Assembly (NCBI GenBank): GCA_902782895.1
Contig: CACZPA010000097.1
Location: forward strand, 1 to 13,287
DNA length: 13,287 nt
Reading direction: 5' to 3'
DNA from: an uncultured Eubacteriales bacterium
GTDB taxonomy: Bacteria > Bacillota > Clostridia > Lachnospirales > Bianqueaceae
Of this stretch, positions 8,113 to 13,287 are shown piece by piece. Each line of letters opens with the position of its first letter. The first letter of the stretch is position 1. The translations under genes were made by a program, and so were the position numbers. The notes beneath the pieces were generated by a model. That model searched no databases. It was given only the letters and a program-made list of their open reading frames with translations, and was not told the DNA's origin.

Positions 8113-8143
8113 CTGATTCTGCCAAATTATCTGCTGATTCCGA
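8113..8143. promoter_or_regulatory. Candidate AraC-type operator: direct repeat with 21-bp period
   Basis: CTGATTC occurs at 8113-8119 and again at 8134-8140, exactly 21 bp apart, two helical turns. This is the spacing of the paired half-sites bound by AraC itself. The second copy abuts the -35 of the regulator promoter. It is therefore a candidate site for binding by the adjacent regulator, possibly for autorepression. Only seven bases are identical in a row, so chance is not excluded. Confidence 0.35.
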
Positions 8144-8172
8144 TTGCATTCTCCATTTATTGATGTTACAAT
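8144..8172 (+). promoter_or_regulatory. Sigma-A-type promoter of the AraC-family gene
   Basis: TTGCAT (-35, 8144-8149) and TACAAT (-10, 8167-8172) with a 17-bp spacer; each hexamer differs from consensus at few positions. Predicted start near 8179 leaves a leader of about 26 nt before ATG 8205. This excludes the upstream in-frame ATG codons at 8094 and 8163 as starts. Confidence 0.65.
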
Positions 8173-8204
8173 ATAAAAGAACCATAGCACAAGGACGTGA
8201 CAAC

Positions 8205-9452
8205 ATGTATCAAGGGATTACCCGTGCAGAGCAGAATCTGCTGCTTCTGCAGTCCATGATTCCCGAAGGAGAAAAGCTCTATATCTGGTGCTGCGACGCT
8301 TCGGGCAAATTAATCGCTTCCTCCTGTCCTACTGCATATCAGAATATGCTTTATCAGGCTTTCCGCGCGCTGGGTGTTCTGCAGAAAACGCTGGAATGGG
8401 CGGAACAGACACAGGAAACAAGACCCCGTATCTTCGGCTCAGCCATCGGTATGCAGTGGGCGGTTACCTTTGAAGCCGAACGGGAAAGAAGCCTGATTTT
8501 TGTCATCGGTCCTGTTTTCTACACTGTCCCCAAGGAAGCCTCTCTGCGTTCCACTTTATACACAAAAGCGGCGGGGGTTAAAAATATGTCCTGGATTCAG
8601 GAAATGTGTACCAATATACCTGCACTCCCCGTGATCGCTTATGCCGCGTTCTCCCGGTATGTTTTGATGGTGCACAATACTTTGACCGGACAGCGGCTGG
8701 GTCTGGAGGCTCTCCAGGATCAGACACTGCCCGCAGGCGGGATTCAGGATCATCCTGCAGAACCGCGGAACCGGATGCAGGTGTATCAATCCGAGCTTGC
8801 TCTTCTGCAGATGGTGCGGACGGGGGATATCAATTATCAAAGCGCTTTGCATAACAGTTTCTCCCTCAGCTCCGGCGTGCCGGTGCAGGGCAAAGATCCT
8901 TTGCGTCAGATAAAGACCAGTATTATTGTGTTTACAACGCTTGTAACGCGCGCCGCCATTGAAGGCGGCCTCTCTCCGGAAGTGGCTTATTCTCTTGGAG
9001 ATTCCTATATCCAGACCGCCGAAGATTCCCGGGACAGCGGCGAACTGTCAGCTCTTGCGCAAGCCATGTATCACGATTTTATCTATCGGGTACATTATGT
9101 CCGGTCCAATCCCAATTATTCTCACGCGATCCAGAAATGCTGCGATTATATCGAGCTTAGTCTGGACCGCCGGATCCATACCGCGGATCTGGCGGCGCTT
9201 GTCGGCTATGCCGAGTATTATCTGACCGATAAATTCAAAAAAGAGACCGGGAAATCCATCAACACTTACATCCGGGACGCCAAAATCGCCCGGGCGCGGA
9301 TCCTGCTGGAAACAACGGATCTGTCCGTCGCGGAAATTGCGGACAGACTCGCCTTTAACACGCCAAACTATTTTATCCAGTGCTTCCGGACGGTTACAGG
9401 CTGCACACCGGCACAGTACAGAAAGAAATCTGTCGGTAATCAGCCCGGCTGA
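8205..9452 (+). CDS. AraC/XylS-family transcriptional regulator of the divergent glycosidase operon
   Basis: 415 residues. The C-terminal region (about 322-406) is a classical AraC DNA-binding domain with two helix-turn-helix units: IHTADLAALVGY...YLTDKFKKETG and LSVAEIADRLAFNTPNYFIQCFRTVTG, followed by CTPAQYR. The N-terminal about 200 residues form a soluble sensor-like domain (GEKLYIWCCDASGKLIA, RSLIFVIGPVF) of the sort found in many clostridial AraC regulators next to glycosidase operons; it is not an obvious AraC cupin. A connecting, mostly helical segment spans about 200-320. No membrane segment is seen. ATG 8205 is chosen because AAGGA lies 9 nt upstream and a promoter ends at 8172; upstream ATGs fall in or before that promoter. 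Divergence from the symporter gene suggests it activates the operon in response to an imported sugar. The inducer is unknown. Confidence 0.92.
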   Translation: MYQGITRAEQNLLLLQSMIPEGEKLYIWCCDASGKLIASSCPTAYQNMLYQAFRALGVLQKTLEWAEQTQETRPRIFGSAIGMQWAVTFEAERERSLIFVIGPVFYTVPKEASLRSTLYTKAAGVKNMSWIQEMCTNIPALPVIAYAAFSRYVLMVHNTLTGQRLGLEALQDQTLPAGGIQDHPAEPRNRMQVYQSELALLQMVRTGDINYQSALHNSFSLSSGVPVQGKDPLRQIKTSIIVFTTLVTRAAIEGGLSPEVAYSLGDSYIQTAEDSRDSGELSALAQAMYHDFIYRVHYVRSNPNYSHAIQKCCDYIELSLDRRIHTADLAALVGYAEYYLTDKFKKETGKSINTYIRDAKIARARILLETTDLSVAEIADRLAFNTPNYFIQCFRTVTGCTPAQYRKKSVGNQPG

Positions 9453-9456
9453 TTAC
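9436..9456. repeat. 21-bp perfect palindrome over the regulator stop codon
   Basis: Arms GTAATCAGCC (9436-9445) and GGCTGATTAC (9447-9456) flank a single central C. The TGA stop of the AraC-family gene lies in the right arm. As RNA it could form a strong hairpin, but no T-run follows, so it is not a standard intrinsic terminator. It might attenuate or stabilise the transcript between the regulator and the nucleoside hydrolase gene. Confidence 0.55.
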
Positions 9457-9517
9457 AGGCTGACCTTACACATATCTGCTTTCAAAAACATAGAATCATT
9501 ACAGGAGGTTGCCGCAT

Positions 9518-10420
9518 ATGGAAAAACAAATTCCTCTGATCATCGATACCGATCCCGGCGTCGACGATATGCTCGCGCTGCGGATCGCCCTGTGCAGCGA
9601 TGCTTTCGACGTACGGCTTGTCTGCTCTGTAGCCGGCAATGTGAGTCTTGACCTCACGACGGCCAACGCTCTTTATCTGACCAAAATCTGGGGCGGCGAT
9701 ATTCCTGTCTGCCGTGGCACGGCAAGCCCGCTGAACATCGACTCTTCGGACGTCCACGGCGCGGGTGGACTGGGCAAATTCCGGCTGCCGTCGCACTCCT
9801 TTGCGCTGGATCCGCGCGCGGCTACGGAAGCGATGTTCGAAGCTCTCACTGCCTCTGATGAGAAGCTGACATTTGTGACCCTCGGCCCTCTCACGAATGT
9901 CGCGAAGCTGCTGCGTGAACATCCCGAAATATCTGCCTGCATCGAGCGGATCTACGCCATGATCGCCTCCAAGGACGGTACCGGCAACATCACGCCATTC
10001 GCGGAATTCAACGCATACTGCGACCCAGCCGCGCTCGATACCGTTATCCGTTCCGGCGTGGAAATCGTCTTCGCCCCAATGCATCTGGGCCATGAAGCGA
10101 AGCTCCCGATGGCGGCCATTTTGTCGCATGCCGCCGCATCGGAACGGCAGCGCCTGCAAGAGGTTTTCAACGGATATTACGATGATGCCGTAGGCGCGGG
10201 TTATATCGCCATGTATGACGCCAATGCCGTCGAAGCCCTGCTCCATCCGGAACTGTATGATTTTGTCCGCTGCGTGGCAGAGGTCAATCTCAGCGACCGG
10301 CCCGGACAGACATTTCTGCGGGATGACCCGTCCGGTCACTGTTACCGTCTGGAAATCAAAGACCGCCGTGCTCTTATAGAAGCCATGCTTTCCGATCTGC
10401 TCCCTGATTCTGCCTCTTGA
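9518..10420 (+). CDS. Nucleoside hydrolase (inosine/uridine-preferring hydrolase family)
   Basis: 300-residue enzyme of the Ca2+-dependent nucleoside N-ribohydrolase family (IunH/Rih type), which cleaves the N-glycosidic bond of nucleosides to base and ribose. The family's metal-binding motif is intact: DTDPGVDD at residues 10-17, with Asn41 in VAGN. Other blocks are HGAGGLG, TLGPLTNVA and AEFNAYCDPAA (Glu163, Asn165, Asp169). The last metal ligand is Asp234 in MYDANAV. Two deviations stand out: the usual HD before that block is YD, and the usual LDVTH-like strand is MHLGHEA. Length is normal for the family. ATG 9518 is chosen because AGGAGG lies 9 nt upstream; the in-frame TTG at 9509 directly abuts that site. 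No signal peptide. It follows the regulator by 65 nt and may be co-transcribed. The substrate could be a ribonucleoside or another N-glycoside. Confidence 0.9.
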   Translation: MEKQIPLIIDTDPGVDDMLALRIALCSDAFDVRLVCSVAGNVSLDLTTANALYLTKIWGGDIPVCRGTASPLNIDSSDVHGAGGLGKFRLPSHSFALDPRAATEAMFEALTASDEKLTFVTLGPLTNVAKLLREHPEISACIERIYAMIASKDGTGNITPFAEFNAYCDPAALDTVIRSGVEIVFAPMHLGHEAKLPMAAILSHAAASERQRLQEVFNGYYDDAVGAGYIAMYDANAVEALLHPELYDFVRCVAEVNLSDRPGQTFLRDDPSGHCYRLEIKDRRALIEAMLSDLLPDSAS

Positions 10421-10450
10421 CCTGGCTATCCGATTGACCTGGCTATCCGA
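10417..10450. repeat. Tandem 17-bp duplication at the nucleoside hydrolase stop codon
   Basis: TTGACCTGGCTATCCGA occurs at 10417-10433 and is repeated without gap at 10434-10450. The first copy contains the TGA stop codon (10418-10420). It fills most of the 41-nt gap to the convergent Uma2 gene. Looks like a recent slippage duplication; no terminator hairpin with a T-run is seen here. Confidence 0.8.
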
Positions 10451-10461
10451 TCTACGATCCA

Positions 10462-11274
10462 TTACAGAAATTCCTGATATTCGTCAAAATCGATCTGCAG
10501 CTCCCCATTAAAGATCGCGACCGCGACCTTCCCGGAAAGCGGATAAATACCGGGCTCGCTGCCCTCCGCGAAATCATAGGTCAGAATCCGTCGGCTCAAC
10601 GGATCGACGATCCAGTACTCCCGCACACCAGCCGCCTCGTATTTGGCGGCTTTTTTAATATAATCTTTCATAATGGAAGATTGGGAAACAACCTCCAGGA
10701 CAAAATCCGGACCGCCCAGCACGCCCTTTTTCGTGATCCGTTCCCGATCACAGACTACGATCACGTCCGGCTGCACCATGGTTTTATTATCCGCATCCAG
10801 CTTGACATCCACAGGCGAAACGAGAGGAACACATCTGCCCTTCCTCTCCTGGATAAAAGCCAGAATCTGCGCATATATCGATCCGATGAGCAGCTGATGC
10901 TCTACGGTCGGAGCCGCCATATCATAGAACACGCCGTCGATCAGTTCTACTCTCTGATCGTCCGGAATCGCGTAATAATCGTCAACAGTAAATTCACCAG
11001 GCTTTTTCCCGCGTGACTCGTCCGCCTTCCGTTCTCTATAAGTAACCGACGAGTCTGCGACCATAACCGGATCCGAGGGCCGGTATCCATAAGTATAGTT
11101 TGTATCCCGCAAAACCCGCTCCAGGGCTGCCATATTCTCAGGCCGCGGATGCTTTGTTGCCCCGCACAGGATCTTATTCAGTGTCCCAAGAGGGATATCC
11201 GTCATATCGGACAGCTGCGCATTCGTATATTCCAGCTGACGCTTGCGTTTTCGCATCTCTTCGATTGTCATCAT
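10462..11274 (-). CDS. XRE-like helix-turn-helix fused to Uma2 (DUF820) PD-(D/E)XK nuclease-like domain
   Basis: 270 residues. Residues 4-57 resemble a short XRE/Cro-type helix-turn-helix (EYTNAQLSDMTDIPLGTLNKILCG, with the sequence PRPEN and a following helix). From about residue 88 comes a Uma2-family domain (FTVDDYYAIPDDQRVELIDG onward). The nuclease-like residues are visible: Asp170 in VQPDVIVV, Glu194 in FVLEVVS and Lys211 in KKAAKYEAAG, then REYWIVDP, giving the PD-(D/E)XK pattern. Uma2 proteins are abundant in cyanobacteria and some Firmicutes; their biological role is unsettled. The start at 11274 is chosen because GGAGGG lies 8 nt upstream. The longer in-frame ATG at 11310 lies upstream of the predicted -10 and cannot be transcribed from that promoter. 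Convergent with the nucleoside hydrolase. A regulatory DNA-binding protein or an endonuclease are both possible. Confidence 0.85.
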   Translation of the reverse strand: MMTIEEMRKRKRQLEYTNAQLSDMTDIPLGTLNKILCGATKHPRPENMAALERVLRDTNYTYGYRPSDPVMVADSSVTYRERKADESRGKKPGEFTVDDYYAIPDDQRVELIDGVFYDMAAPTVEHQLLIGSIYAQILAFIQERKGRCVPLVSPVDVKLDADNKTMVQPDVIVVCDRERITKKGVLGGPDFVLEVVSQSSIMKDYIKKAAKYEAAGVREYWIVDPLSRRILTYDFAEGSEPGIYPLSGKVAVAIFNGELQIDFDEYQEFL

Positions 11275-11300
11275 TGCTTTCACCCTCCCTTGCGTTTCCG

Positions 11301-11329
11301 ATACTACCATAATTACCGTTTGATGTCAA
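11301..11329 (-). promoter_or_regulatory. Consensus sigma-A promoter of the XRE-Uma2 gene
   Basis: TTGACA (-35, minus strand 11329-11324) and TAGTAT (-10, 11306-11301) separated by 17 bp. The start of transcription would be near 11294, about 20 nt before ATG 11274. It supports the shorter reading of the protein. Confidence 0.75.
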
Positions 11330-11364
11330 GGGTTTCGGTAATTTATTTACCATTATTATCGTTT
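11307..11364. repeat. Direct repeat CCATWATTAYCGTTT beside the XRE-Uma2 promoter
   Basis: Copies at 11307-11321 and 11350-11364 match at 13 of 15 bases and are 43 bp apart, near four helical turns. The first lies in the promoter spacer. Together with the inverted repeats they suggest a multi-site operator. Confidence 0.5.
11311..11343. promoter_or_regulatory. Candidate operator: inverted repeat flanking the -35 of the XRE-Uma2 promoter
   Basis: AATTACCG (11311-11318) and CGGTAATT (11336-11343) are perfect inverted repeats with a 17-bp spacer that contains the -35. A related inverted pair GGTAA/TTACC lies at 11337-11351. Sites placed across a promoter like this usually bind a repressor; the HTH domain encoded by the gene is the obvious candidate. 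Confidence 0.5.
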
Positions 11365-11379
11365 AAGGAGAATGCAGCT

Positions 11380-11562
11380 GTGAAAACAAGGAAGTCATTC
11401 ACGACGCATTCCGTCGGCCGTGTACAGAACTATTTTTCATTTTCGCATTTTGTTCTGCTGGGAGAAAACTGTCCCCGGCCTTTTGTACAGAACTTTTTGA
11501 AATTTTCGCGTTTTGTTCTGTACTTTTCCCTCGTTTTATACAGAACAAAACGTCATTTTTGA
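11380..11562 (+). CDS. Possible small ORF (60 aa) running into the palindrome array; doubtful
   Basis: GTG at 11380 is preceded by AAGGAG with a 9-nt gap, and the frame stays open for 60 codons, ending at TGA 11560-11562. The product would be basic and Phe-rich (KTRKSFTTHSVGRVQNYF...), with near-repeats VQNYFSFSHFVL and VQNFLKFSRFVL that simply mirror the DNA palindromes. It would be divergent from XRE-Uma2 and might share its operator. I recognise no family. It could equally be a chance frame across a non-coding repeat array. Confidence 0.2.
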   Translation: MKTRKSFTTHSVGRVQNYFSFSHFVLLGENCPRPFVQNFLKFSRFVLYFSLVLYRTKRHF

Positions 11563-11694
11563 GTTTTAGTTCTGTACGGACAGGTGGTTCCCCGAGAATC
11601 CATACAGAACTTTTTTGCATTTTATGGCGCCCGTTCTGTACAGAGGCTCAAAAGGAGCAGAACTTTTTGCGATTTTTGCGATTTGTTCTGTATG
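11421..11694. repeat. Array of five CAGAAC / GTTCTG palindromic units with alternating linkers
   Basis: Five units of CAGAAC-N21/22-GTTCTG start at 11425, 11488, 11541, 11605 and 11658; most arms extend to TACAGAAC and GTTCTGTA. The inner spacers are 21, 21, 22, 22 and 21 bases, T-rich on the plus strand, with a shared pattern near TTTTCGCATTTT in several units. The linkers between units alternate 30, 20, 30 and 19 bases, and both long linkers carry TCCCCG at the same offset, so the higher-order repeat is about 117 bp. Adjacent units can also pair across the short linker (12-bp arms TTTTGTTCTGTA and TACAGAACAAAA at 11511-11522 and 11539-11550). The layout recalls BIME/REP-type mosaics or a multi-site protein-binding array. 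It is AT-richer than the flanking genes. Confidence 0.85.
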
Positions 11695-11699
11695 GCCGA

Positions 11700-11754
11700 C
11701 TTAAAAAAGCAAGGTTGATGGAGCCGACTCCGCCGTCGCGAACGGTGTCGGGGC
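11700..11754 (-). terminator. Weak terminator candidate downstream of the membrane protein gene
   Basis: A GC-rich hairpin, outer arms CCGAC (11724-11728) and GTCGG (11747-11751), inner arms CCGT (11733-11736) and ACGG (11742-11745). Read on the minus strand it follows the membrane protein gene by about 60 nt. A run of six T lies about 15 nt beyond the stem, too far for a textbook intrinsic terminator. Confidence 0.3.
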
Positions 11755-11811
11755 CTCTCCGGTCCAGTGGTAGGGATGCATGCGGTTGAACGGTTCTTTC
11801 GCGGACTTTCC

Positions 11812-12693
11812 TTAATCCTTTGTCAGGCGGTACTTCAGCTCTTCTTCGTCGATGACTCTCAGTGTGAAAAGCTCCAGATTGAATTCTCTTCTGTCCGCGG
11901 CTTTCTGCCTTGGGCTGCGCAGATCACCGGCGAGCCGCGGCAGCAAGACTTTCCCCAGAATAAACAGCACGAAACAGACAAAGCTGATCAGAATGTCCGG
12001 CAACGTCGTTTTTTTCGTCAGGCTGAACGTCACAAAACATGCCCAGACATTCAGAAGAAGGACGACGGCCGTAGCTCCGGTAAGATAAGGGATGTCTCTG
12101 CGTCTGATGATCAGGACGACTACAAGCAACAGAAGCGCAGCGCCGATTATCGAAAACAATCCCGTGAAATCGCTCCGGAATGACAGCGGCAGCAGCCTGC
12201 CGAGCGCCGGGACCGCACGATATATAAGCACCGGAATCGGGGCTGCAACCAACAGTCCGGAGAAAAACTCAAACATCCTGCCTCGCCTGCGCAGGTGGTC
12301 TGCTTCCAACGGATTCTCCTCCGGCAGCGGCCCGGCAAGCGCACGGCACCGCTCCAGCGCATCCATTCTCTCCGGATCGATCCCCGCCTCTTCCGCCTTC
12401 TGCAAGGCCTTTTTCAATTCCTTCGGATAGGCCGCGTAGAAAAGCTCATCCCCTGCCCGGAAATGAAACTCGTTCTTGGCCCTTTTGTGCGGAATATAAA
12501 AACCGATCGCAAGGAGGACCGCCAGATAGAGAAAGAGCAGCGGCACTCCCCACGGTCCCGTATTAATAAGAATCTCAAGTGTCAGATAGGCGGCCGCCGC
12601 CCCTGCCAGTCCCATCGGAAAAACGACGGCCATTACCTTCCATAACCCGGCATTCTGTCCGGACCTGCGTTTCTTTTGACTCTGTCTCTCCAC
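11812..12693 (-). CDS. Integral membrane protein of unknown function, six predicted transmembrane segments
   Basis: 293 residues; no family recognised. Hydrophobic segments lie at about 18-40, 48-67, 143-161, 176-196, 201-224 and 231-251. A basic N-terminus (QKKRRSGQ) precedes segment 1, and the positive-inside rule places the N-terminus, the central loop and the C-terminus in the cytoplasm. The loop at about 68-142 is charged and mostly helical (DELFYAAYPKELKKALQKAE...), and the C-terminal 40 residues are also charged, ending VIDEEELKYRLTKD. No catalytic or transport motif is apparent. The start is GTG at 12693-12691, with GGAGG 6 nt upstream; an ATG nearby is out of frame. It lies 76 nt downstream of the aldo/keto reductase gene on the same strand, with no clear terminator between, so they may share a transcript. 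A real gene by length, ribosome binding site and hydrophobic pattern; function open. Confidence 0.8.
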   Translation of the reverse strand: MERQSQKKRRSGQNAGLWKVMAVVFPMGLAGAAAAYLTLEILINTGPWGVPLLFLYLAVLLAIGFYIPHKRAKNEFHFRAGDELFYAAYPKELKKALQKAEEAGIDPERMDALERCRALAGPLPEENPLEADHLRRRGRMFEFFSGLLVAAPIPVLIYRAVPALGRLLPLSFRSDFTGLFSIIGAALLLLVVVLIIRRRDIPYLTGATAVVLLLNVWACFVTFSLTKKTTLPDILISFVCFVLFILGKVLLPRLAGDLRSPRQKAADRREFNLELFTLRVIDEEELKYRLTKD

Positions 12694-12754
12694 AGAATAC
12701 CTCCATTACAATATGCTCGACGCGACGTTCCCCGCACCGGCCTGCACGTATTAT

Positions 12755-12776
12755 CTTACCCGCACTTTCTTACCCG
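12755..12776. repeat. Short direct repeat CTTACCCG, 14-bp period
   Basis: Copies at 12755-12762 and 12769-12776. The second covers the TAA stop of the aldo/keto reductase gene. It may reflect a small slippage event; no function is indicated. Confidence 0.5.
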
Positions 12777-13287
12777 TTCAGTTCCTTCCATGCGAGCTTC
12801 AGGCCCTCGATAATGCCCAGATGCTGCGGACAGGCCGCTTCGCAGGCACCGCACTCAATGCAGTTTGCGGGCGTCTCGCCGTTCTCGATCATCCGGCGTA
12901 ATCCACGGTCTTTCTTGGGATCGAGATTGTACAGGGACGCATTGTTCCAGATGGAGAAAGTCCCCGGAATGTTGACGCCGTTCGGGCAAGGCATGCAGTA
13001 ACGGCAGCCGGTACATCCGATCTTGGTGCGGCTCAGATATGCCTTGCGCACGTCATCCATCAGTTTCAGCTCATCCTCTGACATGGCGCCGGCCTCCACG
13101 GTATCAAAGATGCGCAGGTTGTCGTCGATCTGCTCCGCTTCATTGCAGCCCGACAGAACCGTAGCGACCTCCGGATGATTGCACAGCCAGCGGAACGCCC
13201 ACTCCACCGGGGTGCGTTTTACCGGGAAAGCATCATAGAGCGCCTGTACATTGTCCGGGGCGTTCGCAAGGCGTCCGCCCAGCAGTC
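12770..13287 (-). CDS. Aldo/keto reductase with C-terminal 4Fe-4S ferredoxin-type domain (5' part outside window)
   Basis: Only the C-terminal 171 residues are present; the frame is open to the window edge and continues upstream. Visible barrel end: LLGGRLAN near the edge, then VEWAFRWLCNHPEVATVLSGCNEAEQ, typical of the last strands and NADP-binding loop of aldo/keto reductases. It is followed by a ferredoxin-like extension with two cysteine clusters: CTGCRYCMPCP and CIECGACEAACP, each expected to hold a 4Fe-4S cluster. Members of this group are cytoplasmic oxidoreductases predicted to couple the AKR site to iron-sulfur centres; physiological substrates are mostly unknown. The GTG at 13207 is internal to the conserved fold and is not the start. 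The gene is followed after 76 nt by the membrane protein gene on the same strand. Confidence 0.9.
   Translation of the reverse strand, partial: LLGGRLANAPDNVQALYDAFPVKRTPVEWAFRWLCNHPEVATVLSGCNEAEQIDDNLRIFDTVEAGAMSEDELKLMDDVRKAYLSRTKIGCTGCRYCMPCPNGVNIPGTFSIWNNASLYNLDPKKDRGLRRMIENGETPANCIECGACEAACPQHLGIIEGLKLAWKELNG

Larger units (their letters stand above)
11275..11811. other. 537-base intergenic region without an established gene
   Basis: From left to right it holds the XRE-Uma2 ribosome binding site, its promoter and repeats (to 11364), a doubtful small ORF start (11380), the palindrome array (11421-11694), a GC-rich hairpin (11724-11751), and about 60 bases before the membrane protein stop in which I see nothing further. 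Confidence 0.7.

Noticed and set aside
7968..8204. Riboswitch or small RNA in the divergent control region
   Set aside because: Predicted leaders are short (about 50 and 26 nt) and no known aptamer core or terminator pair is seen.
9491..9496. TAGAAT as -10 of a separate nucleoside hydrolase promoter
   Set aside because: No acceptable -35 at 16-19 bp upstream; co-transcription with the regulator is as likely.
10421..10461. Bidirectional terminator between the convergent nucleoside hydrolase and Uma2 genes
   Set aside because: The gap is mostly a direct tandem repeat; no GC-rich hairpin with a T-run on either strand.
9482..10462. 326-codon open frame on the minus strand
   Set aside because: Antisense to the nucleoside hydrolase with its DTDPGVDD motif and AGGAGG site.
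11399..11620. 73-codon minus-strand frame with repeats such as EQNAK and SSVQ
   Set aside because: No ribosome binding site before its ATG, and the peptide repeats are explained by the DNA palindromes.
11421..11694. CRISPR array
   Set aside because: Repeated arms are only 6-9 bp and inverted within each unit, inner sequences are related rather than unique, spacing alternates, and no cas gene is near.

Overview
The window looks like a chromosomal segment of a Gram-positive gut- or rumen-type Firmicute (Clostridia, Lachnospiraceae-like). The reasons are strong AGGAGG-type ribosome binding sites before every gene, a GPH sugar symporter with cytoplasmic glycosidases that lack signal peptides, an AraC-type local regulator, and moderately GC-rich coding DNA with AT-rich intergenic spaces. 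This assignment comes from style and protein families only; there is no rRNA or marker gene. No insertion sequence, integrase, tRNA or CRISPR array is visible.

Region 1 (1-7967, minus strand) is a tightly packed glycan or glycoside utilisation operon. In transcription order it holds a GPH-family cation symporter, a GH2 beta-galactosidase-type enzyme with an unusual helical tail, a sugar isomerase/epimerase-like TIM barrel, a GH78 alpha-L-rhamnosidase, and a GH43 enzyme with the beginning of an F5/8 (discoidin) module, cut by the window edge. The junctions are a 22-nt gap, a 4-nt ATGA overlap, a 2-nt gap and a 17-nt overlap, so the genes are almost certainly co-transcribed and partly translationally coupled. 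The inferred scheme is that the symporter imports a small rhamnose-containing oligosaccharide or plant glycoside, the three glycosidases trim it in the cytoplasm, and the TIM-barrel protein handles a released or modified sugar.

Region 2 (7968-9452) is the divergent control region and an AraC-family regulator on the plus strand. The regulator has a near-consensus promoter with a 21-bp-spaced direct repeat just upstream. The operon promoter has a perfect -10 but no usable -35, as expected for an activator-dependent promoter.

Region 3 (9453-10420) is a nucleoside hydrolase gene, 65 nt behind the regulator and possibly in the same transcript. A 17-bp tandem duplication starts at its stop codon.

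Region 4 (10421-11811) holds a minus-strand gene joining a small XRE-like helix-turn-helix to a Uma2-type PD-(D/E)XK nuclease-like domain. A consensus promoter lies upstream, surrounded by inverted and direct repeats that look like an operator. The next roughly 450 bases have no established gene but contain a five-unit array of CAGAAC/GTTCTG palindromes with alternating linker lengths. This array is the most unusual non-coding feature in the window.

Region 5 (11812-13287, minus strand) holds a six-segment membrane protein of unknown function, preceded in transcription by the 3' part of a ferredoxin-type aldo/keto reductase that runs off the window.
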